IMG/VR virus record: IMGVR_UViG_3300008952_000048
Coordinates: 1 to 61,196 of that record
Source: a virus
Reading direction: 5' to 3' (one strand)
Length of the DNA: 61,196 bases
Part shown: positions 1 to 7,138 of the stretch, piece by piece
Layout: each line of letters opens with the position of its first letter
Numbering within the stretch: the stretch's first letter is position 1
Notes under the pieces: generated by a model
Databases searched by the model: none
Seen by the model: the letters and a program-made list of their open reading frames with translations, nothing else
Told to the model about the DNA's origin: nothing
Program-made: the position numbers and the translations under genes

Positions 1-222
1 ACCATGTATGGCCATGCCGAAGAAGCTACCCCCTTTACCAAATTAGAGAGTGGTGATAACTTTGTTGAGATTTACCGCAGCTTTTTAAAAACAATCAAGG
101 AGAGACCCTGCGTAATTATAGTAAACTCCCATCAACCAAAGATCTACGAGTCACCAGATGGCGGAGAGACTGTCTACGAGAGAGACTTCGGGGACTATGA
201 AAACCGAAAGAGAATAAAGTGA
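1..222 (+). CDS. 3' end of an unrecognised gene, cut by the window edge
   Basis: The frame is open from the first base, so this is probably the C-terminal part of a longer protein. An in-frame ATG lies at 4, but no ribosome binding site is visible upstream of it. The visible 72 residues are mixed alpha/beta: a helix (FVEIYRSFLKTIKER) followed by a hydrophobic strand (PCVIIVNS), and a charged tail. I do not recognise the family. Its stop (220-222) overlaps the GTG start of the methyltransferase downstream, so it belongs to the same co-translated cassette of sugar-modification genes. A role in surface-sugar metabolism is inferred from context only. Confidence 0.6.
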   Translation, partial: TMYGHAEEATPFTKLESGDNFVEIYRSFLKTIKERPCVIIVNSHQPKIYESPDGGETVYERDFGDYENRKRIK

Positions 223-758
223 TTAAAATAAACATAGGATGCGGCTGGAGAAATTTCGGCCCAGAGTGGATCCACATTGACGGGGGAGATTACCCCCACT
301 TAGATTCTAAAGATATTATGAATCTTTCCCAGGGCAACGAAGAGGTGGACTTGATTTACGCCTCGCATGTGTTGGAATATTTCGACAGGGAAGAAGTGAA
401 AACTCTTCTCAAGGAGTGGCACCGTGTCCTCAAGCCCCGCGCAACCTTGAGGTTGGCGGTTCCAAATTTTGAATCTATAGTAGAAGCGTATGGGAAAGAA
501 GAATATTCTTTAGATAATTTTTTAGGGCCACTCTATGGAAAAATGTCAATGGGGAGAGAAACCATTTATCATAAAACTGTCTATGATTTTAAAAGTTTGG
601 CGCAACTGCTGAGTGAAAGTGGGTTTGTGGATGTAAGGCTTTTTGATTGGCGCAAAACTGAACATGCCCACTTCGACGACCACTCTCAAGCCTATTTGCC
701 CCACATGGACAAAGAATCAGGGATGTTGATGAGCTTCAACGTGGAGTGCACTCGATGA
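219..758 (+). CDS. SAM-dependent methyltransferase, class I
   Basis: A 179-residue class I methyltransferase. The glycine-rich SAM-binding motif I is NIGCG near residues 5-9, followed by an acidic strand end (HIDGGDY), the DLIYASHVLEYF post-motif region, and the HRVLKPRATLRLAVPNF segment typical of small Methyltransf_11-like enzymes found in O-antigen and capsule clusters. The start is a GTG overlapping the previous stop (GTGA), and no ATG in this frame would preserve motif I. The next gene, an aminotransferase, starts at 755 by ATGA overlap, so the two are translationally coupled. With GDP-mannose dehydratase close downstream, methylation of a sugar or sugar nucleotide is a reasonable inference, but the substrate cannot be read from sequence. 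Confidence 0.8.
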   Translation: MIKINIGCGWRNFGPEWIHIDGGDYPHLDSKDIMNLSQGNEEVDLIYASHVLEYFDREEVKTLLKEWHRVLKPRATLRLAVPNFESIVEAYGKEEYSLDNFLGPLYGKMSMGRETIYHKTVYDFKSLAQLLSESGFVDVRLFDWRKTEHAHFDDHSQAYLPHMDKESGMLMSFNVECTR

Positions 759-1342
759 GTTTTGAGGTTGTAAGTGAATTCGAGAGTGAACTATCTAATT
801 TTTTCGGAGCGCCATATGGAGTTGCCGTAGACTGCTGTACTCATGGGTTAGAGTTGTGTCTAAGGCACACTCATGCATCTTCAATTTCGGTCCCCAAGAA
901 CACATATATATCTGTACCGTTTCTGGCCAACAAGTTGGATATTCAACTGAATTGGCGCGAGGAAGATTGGCTTGATTATTATTTTTTGACCCCCGAAGTG
1001 GTAGACGCAGCTGTGCTTTGGAGAGAGGGCAGCTACGTTCCCGATACTTTTATGTGTTTAAGTTTTCAATTCCAAAAACACCTAAGTCTTGGTCGAGGTG
1101 GGATGATCTTAACTGATAATAAAAAAGCATATGAATCCTTAAAGAAGATGTCATATGATGGTAGAATACAGGATGTGCCATGGAGAGAGCAGAATATAAC
1201 TTCGATGGGGTACCACTATTATATGACCCCGGAAACAGCCCAAGCGGGCCTAACAAAGATGCCAGATGCCATCAAGACCAAACCAAAACAGTGGACAATT
1301 TCAGATTGGCCAGATTTAACACAAATGGAGGTGTTTAAATGA
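755..1342 (+). CDS. Compact DegT/DnrJ/EryC1/StrS-type PLP aminotransferase
   Basis: This resembles sugar aminotransferases of the DegT/StrS family (perosamine- or desosamine-type), which transfer an amino group from glutamate or glutamine to a keto-sugar nucleotide. The N-terminal FE..LSNFFGAPYGVAVDCCTHGLEL matches the substrate/PLP-phosphate region. The VDAAVL segment carries the PLP-ring aspartate (about D84). QFQKHLSLGRGG carries the Schiff-base lysine (about K108), and MGYHYYMTPETAQAGL matches the conserved segment after the lysine. At about 195 residues it is roughly half the usual 370-390: spacer regions are shortened and the C-terminal small domain is absent. The ATG at 755 overlaps the upstream TGA; a GTG at 746 is possible but less likely. 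It sits directly before GDP-mannose dehydratase, whose product is the substrate of perosamine synthase. Activity is uncertain because of the truncation. Confidence 0.7.
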   Translation: MSFEVVSEFESELSNFFGAPYGVAVDCCTHGLELCLRHTHASSISVPKNTYISVPFLANKLDIQLNWREEDWLDYYFLTPEVVDAAVLWREGSYVPDTFMCLSFQFQKHLSLGRGGMILTDNKKAYESLKKMSYDGRIQDVPWREQNITSMGYHYYMTPETAQAGLTKMPDAIKTKPKQWTISDWPDLTQMEVFK

Positions 1343-2310
1343 AAAAAGCACTTATAACTGGCATTACTGGCCAGGACGGAAGCTACTTAACAGAGTTTTT
1401 ACTTTCAAAGGGATATGAGGTGCATGGCGTTGTGCGAAGACACTCAGTTGCCGAAAACCAAGATGCCAGAATACGACACTTGGAAGGGGAGAATGTCCAC
1501 ACTCACTATGGAGATTTGTTGGACTATCCGTCTCTATATAGAATTGTGTCTGAGGTGATGCCTGATGAGATTTACAATCTTGGCGCAATGAGTCATGTGA
1601 GAATTAGTTTTGATTTACCTTCCTTCACTATACAAACTAACGCCTTGGGCGTTTTGAATATTCTTGAAATATATAGGACGATTTGTCCAAATGCTAAATT
1701 TTATCAAGCCAGTTCCTCGGAAATGTTTGGCAACTCTGTGGATGAGGACGGGATGCAAAGGCTGACAACGCCAATGAATCCCGTAAGTCCATACGGGTGT
1801 GCAAAGGTTTTGGGGTTTAATTTGGTGAAACATTATCGACATGCATATAAGTTACACGCCTGTAATGGCATATTGTTTAACCACGAAAGCCCGCGACGCG
1901 GTTCCAACTTCGTAACAAATAAAGTTGTAAAACACGCAGTGGAAATTAAAAAAGGGCTTCGAGATAAATTAGAGTTGGGGAACTTGGACTCTTATAGGGA
2001 CTGGGGCCACTCAAAAGATTATGTTAGGGCGATGCATGCAATTATAAATCACGAAACTCCGGAGGATTTTATTGTCTCTACACAAGAGACTCACTCCGTC
2101 AGGGATTTGTGTGAAACAGTGTTCAGCAAACTAAACATGGACTACAAAGATTATGTTGTCCAAAGCGAAGCGTTCATGAGACCAGAGGAATTGAAATACC
2201 TCAAAGGAGACTCTTCAGGGACTAGGGACTGCTTGGGTTGGTCGCCCGAATATACTTTTGATACAATGATAGATGAAATGATTGAAAGCTGGATGTCAAA
2301 ATTAAATTAA
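1339..2310 (+). CDS. gmd: GDP-mannose 4,6-dehydratase
   Basis: Converts GDP-D-mannose to GDP-4-keto-6-deoxy-D-mannose, the entry point to GDP-fucose, GDP-rhamnose and GDP-perosamine. It is an extended short-chain dehydrogenase. The Rossmann motif GITGQDG is at residues 8-14, the ASSSEMFG segment lies near 125, and the catalytic YxxxK is SPYGCAK (Y152, K156). The family-typical NHESPRRG segment follows, and RDWGHSKDYV, which also binds nucleotide, is present. The length of 323 is slightly under the usual 340-370, but all motifs are intact, so it is probably functional. The ATG overlaps the upstream TGA. Its product would be the natural substrate for the adjacent DegT-like aminotransferase. A phage could use it to alter host surface glycans or to decorate virion components; the sequence does not decide which. 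Confidence 0.95.
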   Translation: MKKALITGITGQDGSYLTEFLLSKGYEVHGVVRRHSVAENQDARIRHLEGENVHTHYGDLLDYPSLYRIVSEVMPDEIYNLGAMSHVRISFDLPSFTIQTNALGVLNILEIYRTICPNAKFYQASSSEMFGNSVDEDGMQRLTTPMNPVSPYGCAKVLGFNLVKHYRHAYKLHACNGILFNHESPRRGSNFVTNKVVKHAVEIKKGLRDKLELGNLDSYRDWGHSKDYVRAMHAIINHETPEDFIVSTQETHSVRDLCETVFSKLNMDYKDYVVQSEAFMRPEELKYLKGDSSGTRDCLGWSPEYTFDTMIDEMIESWMSKLN

Positions 2311-2368
2311 GTGGAAAGAAAACGTTGATGAATCGATCCATGATAAGATTGTCGAATATTTAAAGTAA
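2306..2368 (+). pseudogene. Orphan C-terminal coding remnant between gmd and the HAD gene
   Basis: In the 57-base gap after gmd, the +2 frame reads as a plausible protein tail (WKENVDESIHDKIVEYLK, then TAA). The TAA overlaps the ATG of the next gene in the TAATG style used across this genome. There is no start codon, and the frame is closed upstream by TAA at 2303-2305. It looks like the last 20 codons of a gene whose body was lost when gmd was inserted or the cassette was rearranged. With so few codons, chance is a real alternative. Confidence 0.3.
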
Positions 2369-2685
2369 TGATTATCTACGTTGACATCGATGAAACGATT
2401 TGTATTTCTCCGGAAAGCAGAGATTATTCTAAGGCTATCCCCATAAAGAAAAATATTAACAAAATAAACAAAATGTATGATAATGGAGATACGATAATTT
2501 ATTGGACGGCAAGAGGAACTGGAACTGGAATAAACTGGAGAGAAGTAACAGAAAGACAATTCGAAAATTGGGGTGTTCAATACCACGAATTGAAATTTGG
2601 AAAACCTCAATATGACCTCTTTATAGATGATAAAAACATGAACACAGAAGATTTTTTTGGCAAACCTACAGGAGTTAGCAAATGA
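2368..2685 (+). CDS. Small HAD-superfamily phosphatase
   Basis: A 105-residue haloacid-dehalogenase-type protein. Motif I is VDIDET (nucleophile D6, acid D8) at the very N-terminus. A TAR segment corresponds to the threonine/serine of motif II. KPQYDLFIDDK near the C-terminus gives the motif III lysine and motif IV aspartates. The minimal size with no cap domain matches the small HAD proteins found in capsule and lipopolysaccharide clusters and in phages. The substrate is unknown; a sugar phosphate is a guess from context. TAATG and ATGA junctions couple it to its neighbours on both sides. Confidence 0.8.
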   Translation: MIIYVDIDETICISPESRDYSKAIPIKKNINKINKMYDNGDTIIYWTARGTGTGINWREVTERQFENWGVQYHELKFGKPQYDLFIDDKNMNTEDFFGKPTGVSK

Positions 2686-3683
2686 CCAAATTAGAATATA
2701 TATGGGTAGATGGCACACAGCCTACCCCGACACTGAGAAGCAAAACAAAAGTTGTTGAAAGCCTCGGCAGACACTGGGAAGACCTTGCTCTTCTGGATGA
2801 CTGCCCAATTTGGGGGTTTGATGGATCATCAACAAACCAAGCAGAAGGAAATAATTCAGATTGTGCTTTAAAGCCAGTTAGGATATACGAGAACCCCCTC
2901 AACCATTCGGGATATTTGGTTTTGTGCGAGGTGCGGAATGTCGATGATACTCCCCACGAGACCAATACTCGCCAGCTTTTAGAGTCTTTCGTGGCATCAG
3001 ATACCAACGAGCCTTGGTTCGGCGTTGAGCAGGAGTATACTTTCTATAAAGATGGCCAACCTCTTGGGTGGCACAACGGTGAGCCACCCCCTCAAGGTGA
3101 TTATTATTGCGGAAGAAACATTGGCGACGGAATTGCTCATTACCATCTGGATATGTGCATTGAGTGTGGCATCAAGATCTGCGGCATCAATTCTGAGGTA
3201 ATGCTTGGCCAATGGGAATACCAAATCGGAGCTGCAGACCCTCTTCGTGTATCTGATGATTTGTGGGTGGCCCGATGGCTTATGGAAAAGATTTGTGCCA
3301 AAAAGGGATTGACTGTATCTCTCGACCCTAAACCCGTCGAAGGTGACTGGAACGGTGCAGGCTGCCACACTAATTTTTCAACTAAAGAAATGCGTGAAGA
3401 GGGTGGAATCAAATTCATTCATGAGGCAATCGACAAGTTGGGAAAAGTACACAAGGAACATATTTCCATGTATGGCAACGGAAACGAAAACCGACTGACA
3501 GGCGATCATGAAACTTGCGACATTGACACCTTCAGAGCAGGAGTCTCAGATCGAGGTGCATCAATTAGGATTCCATGGCAGGTGAATAAAGACGGAAAGG
3601 GCTACTTAGAAGATAGACGCCCCGCCTCCAACTGCGATCCGTATTTGGTTTGCTGGCGCGTTTTAAAAACTGTATTGGAATAG
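2682..3683 (+). CDS. glnII: Glutamine synthetase, GSII (eukaryotic-type)
   Basis: ATP-dependent condensation of glutamate and ammonia to glutamine. The sequence is clearly GSII rather than GSI or GSIII. It begins at the EYIWVDGT strand and has FDGSST (46-51), the metal-ligand EQEYT (about 116-120), INSEVMLGQWEYQIG (E172), NGAGCHTN (224-231, metal and substrate), RLTGDHET (R271), RGASIRIP (R291, R296) and the GYLEDRRPASN ATP/substrate loop. All catalytic motifs are present. At 333 residues it lacks the short N-terminal extension before EYIW found in plant and animal enzymes. ATGA overlap couples it to the HAD gene. GSII forms decamers in the cytoplasm. In a phage it is an auxiliary metabolic gene, perhaps raising glutamine for nucleotide and amino-sugar synthesis or blunting host nitrogen control; that role is inferred. 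Confidence 0.95.
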   Translation: MTKLEYIWVDGTQPTPTLRSKTKVVESLGRHWEDLALLDDCPIWGFDGSSTNQAEGNNSDCALKPVRIYENPLNHSGYLVLCEVRNVDDTPHETNTRQLLESFVASDTNEPWFGVEQEYTFYKDGQPLGWHNGEPPPQGDYYCGRNIGDGIAHYHLDMCIECGIKICGINSEVMLGQWEYQIGAADPLRVSDDLWVARWLMEKICAKKGLTVSLDPKPVEGDWNGAGCHTNFSTKEMREEGGIKFIHEAIDKLGKVHKEHISMYGNGNENRLTGDHETCDIDTFRAGVSDRGASIRIPWQVNKDGKGYLEDRRPASNCDPYLVCWRVLKTVLE

Positions 3684-3692
3684 GAGAATAAC

Positions 3693-4292
3693 ATGGAAAA
3701 CAAAATACATGAAAACTGGAAACAATTTTTGAATGAGTCCTCTTTGTCGAGGGTGTATTCTCATATGCTGGAGCACGATACTGGTATTATAACAAGCTTT
3801 CGCGGCAACAAGAAGAAAAAAGAAAATTATGAAAGTAATGGAATCTTAAAAGCGCGCCTTCTGGAAAGAGGCTATGGGGTCACGACGGTGAAAGGTTCGT
3901 ATATAGAAAATTTTACGCAACCCACTGCGATGGAGGTATCCGAAGAGAGCTTCTTTGTTGTAAACCTCCCCGATGATCCGGGATTTGAAACAATGCTGTT
4001 TGTTCTCTCGGAGGAGTATGAGCAGGACTCTTTTCTCTTTATTCCGGAAGGGGCAGCTGGGGCTTACCTTTTTGGCACAAGCGAAACCAATACTTTTCCT
4101 CCTTACGGCGACAAGCACGATGTTGGCGATTTGAAGATGGGCAAGGAAGATCAATTTATGACAAGAGTTAAAAACCGGCCTTTCACATTTAAGGAAAAGC
4201 CCCTCAAAGAAGAATTGGAAACTTACGCCAAACTTTCTCGAAATTCAAAATGGGTGGTAAAATCCATCGCCCAAAAATTTAAAAAATCATAA
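3693..4292 (+). CDS. Unrecognised protein with a capsid-targeting-like N-terminus
   Basis: A 199-residue protein preceded by TAGGAG 6-9 bases before the ATG. I do not recognise its domain with confidence. The core is alpha/beta (TGIITSFRG, LKARLLERGYGVTTVKGSYIE, ESFFVVNLP, EYEQDSFLFIP) and loosely recalls DUF3293-type proteins. The N-terminus ENWKQFLNE resembles the ten-residue capsid-targeting peptide of T4 internal proteins (MKTYQEFIAE), and LNE fits the (L/I)-x-E site cut by the T4 prohead protease. A gp21-like protease is encoded at 59135. The protein may therefore be packaged in the head and injected, which is an inference. Confidence 0.6.
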   Translation: MENKIHENWKQFLNESSLSRVYSHMLEHDTGIITSFRGNKKKKENYESNGILKARLLERGYGVTTVKGSYIENFTQPTAMEVSEESFFVVNLPDDPGFETMLFVLSEEYEQDSFLFIPEGAAGAYLFGTSETNTFPPYGDKHDVGDLKMGKEDQFMTRVKNRPFTFKEKPLKEELETYAKLSRNSKWVVKSIAQKFKKS

Positions 4293-4301
4293 GGAGATAT
4301 T

Positions 4302-4499
4302 ATGAAATTATCAAACCAATCAATTGGAACATTAATGATGGTATTGCAAAAGTGCCTGATGGAGCAGAGCGACATTGTGCCTATGCTAAAAGACCTGAAT
4401 TTCGTGGCCGATGGCGACGAGATTTCGGTAGTAAACCCACCGACAATTCATGTTGACAACGACAAATTAGACGACGACTTGGTAGAAACGAGTGCCTAA
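4302..4499 (+). CDS. Small conserved-looking protein of unknown function
   Basis: A 65-residue acidic protein preceded by a good ribosome binding site (AAGGAGAT, about 6 bases from the ATG). The N-terminal half is a predicted helix (SIGTLMMVLQKCLMEQSDIVPML) and the rest contains short strands and an acidic tail (DNDKLDDDLVE). It overlaps the zinc-ribbon gene by 8 bases and lies two genes upstream of the late sigma factor. A role in late transcription is conceivable from position, but no motif supports it. Confidence 0.65.
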   Translation: MKLSNQSIGTLMMVLQKCLMEQSDIVPMLKDLNFVADGDEISVVNPPTIHVDNDKLDDDLVETSA

Positions 4500-4752
4500 A
4501 TACGTCTACGAGTGCAAAGAGTGCGGATTTATTAAAGAAAGTGTCCACTCAATGCAAGAAAAACTTAAAGATTGTTCCGAGTGTGATACAATAGACTCAC
4601 TCATGCGGATACCTTCGTTTAATTTTCTCCGAATGGACATTGTTGATAATAGCAATTCTGGCGGGAGAGTAAAAGAATTTATCGAAGATACTCGCGAGGA
4701 ATTAAAACAGGAAAGAAGAAGTCTTGTGAATCGGGAGCATAGTAATGATTGA
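4492..4752 (+). CDS. FmdB-like zinc-ribbon protein
   Basis: An 86-residue protein opening with the FmdB-type zinc ribbon: PKYVYECKEC with C8 and C11, then CSEC with C28 and C31, giving two CxxC knuckles about 17 residues apart. The C-terminal half is a charged helix. FmdB-like ribbons are common small proteins in bacteria and phages, thought to be regulatory, with no established role. The start is a GTG inside the previous gene; no ATG would keep both cysteine pairs. It overlaps the next gene by 8 bases. Confidence 0.75.
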   Translation: MPKYVYECKECGFIKESVHSMQEKLKDCSECDTIDSLMRIPSFNFLRMDIVDNSNSGGRVKEFIEDTREELKQERRSLVNREHSND

Positions 4753-5083
4753 GTTAATTTTAGTTTTATCTATTTTATTAAACATTTTTCTTGGATGGTA
4801 CGGATATCTTCTTTTACGGAAGGTATTATTTGCCTCCGATAACACATCAGACATTCTGACAGAAGTTGAGAGGTTTAAAGAACACCTAAACAATGTTTAT
4901 GAACTAGAGACGTTTTATGGAGATGAAACCCTCCAGGGTCTGCTTGATCATACCAGTAATTTATCAACTTTTCTGACAGAGTGCGAGAATGCATACGCAT
5001 TAACTGAAAGAGAGTTTGAAGAATATGTCCAAAACAACCAAGAAGAAGGCCAAGCGCCGGAGAATGAGCAGGGGCGGCGGTAA
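4745..5083 (+). CDS. Single-pass membrane protein of unknown function
   Basis: A 112-residue protein with an N-terminal hydrophobic segment (about residues 2-25: ELILVLSILLNIFLGWYGYLLL), followed by an acidic, helical, probably cytoplasmic domain (SDILTEVERFKEHLNNVYEL). The C-terminal end runs inside the start of the sigma-factor gene in another frame, an unusually long overlap of about 60 bases. Similar short anchored proteins accompany late sigma genes in distant T4-like phages as far as I can recall. Function unknown. Confidence 0.65.
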   Translation: MIELILVLSILLNIFLGWYGYLLLRKVLFASDNTSDILTEVERFKEHLNNVYELETFYGDETLQGLLDHTSNLSTFLTECENAYALTEREFEEYVQNNQEEGQAPENEQGRR

Positions 5084-5744
5084 AGCCTACTTTACCAAAG
5101 TTCACGAAGATGCGATTGTTCAATATGCCCTTTCCGATTCGCGGGAAGTAAAGACAAAACTGTATGTAGATCTCATCAATCCAGCCTTCAATGAGATGGT
5201 TGACAAAATTGTTTACACATATAAATTCACAAACCTCCCAAATATCGATGACCTCAAGGCCGAATGTAAAGTTTGGCTAACCACAATTTTAGATAAGTTT
5301 GATCCGTCAAAAGGATCAAAAGCGTTTTCCTATTTTTCCGTTATCACAAAAAATTGGTTCATTCACAAAGTAAAGAGAACAGCCCTCCAAAATCGCAGAG
5401 AGGTGTATTATGACGACATGCCAAAAGACATGGAGCAGATGCACCTTTCCACCACAAATATGTATTTTGAGATAAGGGAAGGCCATGAGTTTTGGCAATC
5501 TTTATGGGGAGAAATTGAAGAATGGGACAAGTTGGCCAACAAGGTAAACGAGAAGAAAGTAATTGATGCAATTAGAATTCTCCTTTCTGAGCCAGATGCT
5601 ATTGAAATTTTCAATAAGAAAGCTATTTACTTTTATATAAGAGAGATAACAGGTCTCAATACAAAACAGGTTGTTAGCAGTCTTAATAAGGTGCGAACAA
5701 GATATAAAAACTTTAAGGCCAAATGGGACGAGGGAAAAATCTGA
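5025..5744 (+). CDS. gp55: Late-transcription sigma factor, T4 gp55-like
   Basis: A divergent sigma factor that would direct host RNA polymerase to phage late promoters. The central LTTILDKFDPSKGSKAFSYFSVITKNWFIHKVKR segment (written in parts: LDKFDPSKGSKAFSYFS, then VITKNWFIHKVKR) matches sigma region 2, with the aromatic FSYFS..TKNW helix characteristic of gp55. A basic N-terminal tail precedes it, and a C-terminal helical part ends in a lysine-rich tail. I prefer the ATG at 5025; TTG 5016 and ATG 5064 are alternatives. I do not see a clear gp45-clamp-binding tail. The neighbours are baseplate genes, which are classic late genes. The candidate target motif is discussed under the CTATTTA sites. 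Confidence 0.8.
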   Translation: MSKTTKKKAKRRRMSRGGGKAYFTKVHEDAIVQYALSDSREVKTKLYVDLINPAFNEMVDKIVYTYKFTNLPNIDDLKAECKVWLTTILDKFDPSKGSKAFSYFSVITKNWFIHKVKRTALQNRREVYYDDMPKDMEQMHLSTTNMYFEIREGHEFWQSLWGEIEEWDKLANKVNEKKVIDAIRILLSEPDAIEIFNKKAIYFYIREITGLNTKQVVSSLNKVRTRYKNFKAKWDEGKI

Positions 5745-6037
5745 TGTCAAGAAACTTAGATGAACAAATTGAACAAGCGTTGGAAAATGTCACGGAAGAC
5801 CGCGACGTCACCAAACGTCTTCTTAATGACCTCATTGATTATATTTCCGTATCTAATGATCGCCACGTAGAGGCAGGCACAATTGCTGCCAAGTATGTGG
5901 AAACCCTGCAGCGTTCAAATGAGCAGGTTGTTAAAATCGCCGGCATCATTCAAAGAGCGAATGCAAACGCCGGGCCCGAAGGATTATCGAGAGAGGAGAA
6001 GGAAGATCTGTTTGAGTTAATTCAGGGGGCCGAGTAG
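5744..6037 (+). CDS. Small helical protein, possibly terminase small subunit (gp16-like)
   Basis: A 97-residue, almost wholly helical protein starting at an ATG that overlaps the sigma stop (TGATG). The pattern DVTKRLLNDLIDYISVS followed by HVEAGTIAAKYVETLQRSNE resembles the central helical-hairpin region of small terminase subunits in T4-like cyanophages, which recognise DNA and regulate the large subunit. It is located about 48 kb from the large terminase gene, whereas T4 genes 16 and 17 are adjacent, so the assignment is tentative. The downstream spike gene begins immediately after its stop. Confidence 0.4.
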   Translation: MSRNLDEQIEQALENVTEDRDVTKRLLNDLIDYISVSNDRHVEAGTIAAKYVETLQRSNEQVVKIAGIIQRANANAGPEGLSREEKEDLFELIQGAE

Positions 6038-7138
6038 ATGACTTCTCAAGTTAAAACAAGAAAATCAACTAAAAAGCAAAGTATCTTGCAAGGCATGGTC
6101 AATGACGCACAGGCCGATCATGGCCGAGCCGGATTTGTAGACCTTAGTCGAAAATACGTAGCCCTGGTTGTAAAACGCTGCAAGCGCCCAGACGGCAGTT
6201 TCGTCACACAGCCAGGCAGCGGCAAAGATCCAGAAGCCGTATTTTATTTTTATAAAATAAGAATTATGGAAAAGCTTGACGCACAATCATATGGTCAGCT
6301 GGCACTACCAGAGATGGAAGATGAATTAGATCTTGGCTATAGTAAAGAGGAAACTCAAAATGTTCTATTGAGCTTATATCCCGATGGTGTTTATAAGAAA
6401 GCTTCTTCATCCGGCGGCCAAGCCCCCCGCGAAGGAGATTATGTTATAGCGATGCACGACCATATTCAGGGAAGATTTTTAATCTTTAAAGACTCAAAAC
6501 CTAATTCCAGAAATGAAAAGCCCCCAGGCTCTGTGCCAGACTATAGCACCCTCCCTGGAAATGACGAACTCTTTAAGAACGGAAAACCAGTACCTATTAA
6601 CACCACACCCAAAGGCTTGCCCCAAGGCCCCAAAGCGGGCCGTATTGAACTCACAAGCAACCGAGTCAATTTTGAATGCCTCCACTCCGATTTGAAAAAA
6701 GACGCTCAAGATATAGCCGACGAGTTCGCTAGTCTACAGACACCGCCGTTCCCAACGGGTGCCCCTGCACCTCTTTATATATCTTCAGCTTATCGAAGCA
6801 CTGCCGACAATACCAGGGTTTATAAAGCCCTGGGTGAGTCAGAAAATAGGGGTAGCTGGCACAAAGTCGGTGCCGCATTTGATATCGACCCGAACAATTA
6901 TTCTCCCATAGAGAGAGCCGCGCTCAAAAATGCCATCGCAGCCGTAAAAAAGAACCGCGACGGCGAACTTTGGCATTATCCCCACGGTAATCACCACCAC
7001 ATGTCGAGGGAAAAAGGTACCAACGGCCGAAAACATTACGAAGCTGCAGTTGATCAAGATAAGTGCTCGGACGAAAATTTGGATAAGTTTACCGAAAATT
7101 CATCCACCGGAACCCCAATCACCGAGGATGAAAAATAG
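6038..7138 (+). CDS. Tail spike/hub protein with M15 peptidase domain (gp5 analogue)
   Basis: A 366-residue protein that appears to combine a hub-like beta-barrel N-terminal region (KYVALVVKRCKRPDG, YFYKIRIME, GDYVIAMHD) with a C-terminal zinc peptidase domain. The M15 (VanY/DacA-like) signature SxHxxGxAxD is complete: S273, H275, G278, A280 and D282. A second metal-binding cluster, ELWHYPHGNHHH, lies at 310-321. In T4 the equivalent hub protein gp5 carries a lysozyme; here a peptide-cleaving enzyme would open peptidoglycan during DNA entry. The start abuts the preceding stop. Position before the next spike-like protein and the baseplate genes supports the role. Confidence 0.8.
   Translation: MTSQVKTRKSTKKQSILQGMVNDAQADHGRAGFVDLSRKYVALVVKRCKRPDGSFVTQPGSGKDPEAVFYFYKIRIMEKLDAQSYGQLALPEMEDELDLGYSKEETQNVLLSLYPDGVYKKASSSGGQAPREGDYVIAMHDHIQGRFLIFKDSKPNSRNEKPPGSVPDYSTLPGNDELFKNGKPVPINTTPKGLPQGPKAGRIELTSNRVNFECLHSDLKKDAQDIADEFASLQTPPFPTGAPAPLYISSAYRSTADNTRVYKALGESENRGSWHKVGAAFDIDPNNYSPIERAALKNAIAAVKKNRDGELWHYPHGNHHHMSREKGTNGRKHYEAAVDQDKCSDENLDKFTENSSTGTPITEDEK

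Noticed and set aside
5016-5024. TTG at 5016 as start of the late sigma factor
   Set aside because: The in-frame ATG three codons later is a better start and lengthens no domain; the exact start among 5025 and 5064 remains open.
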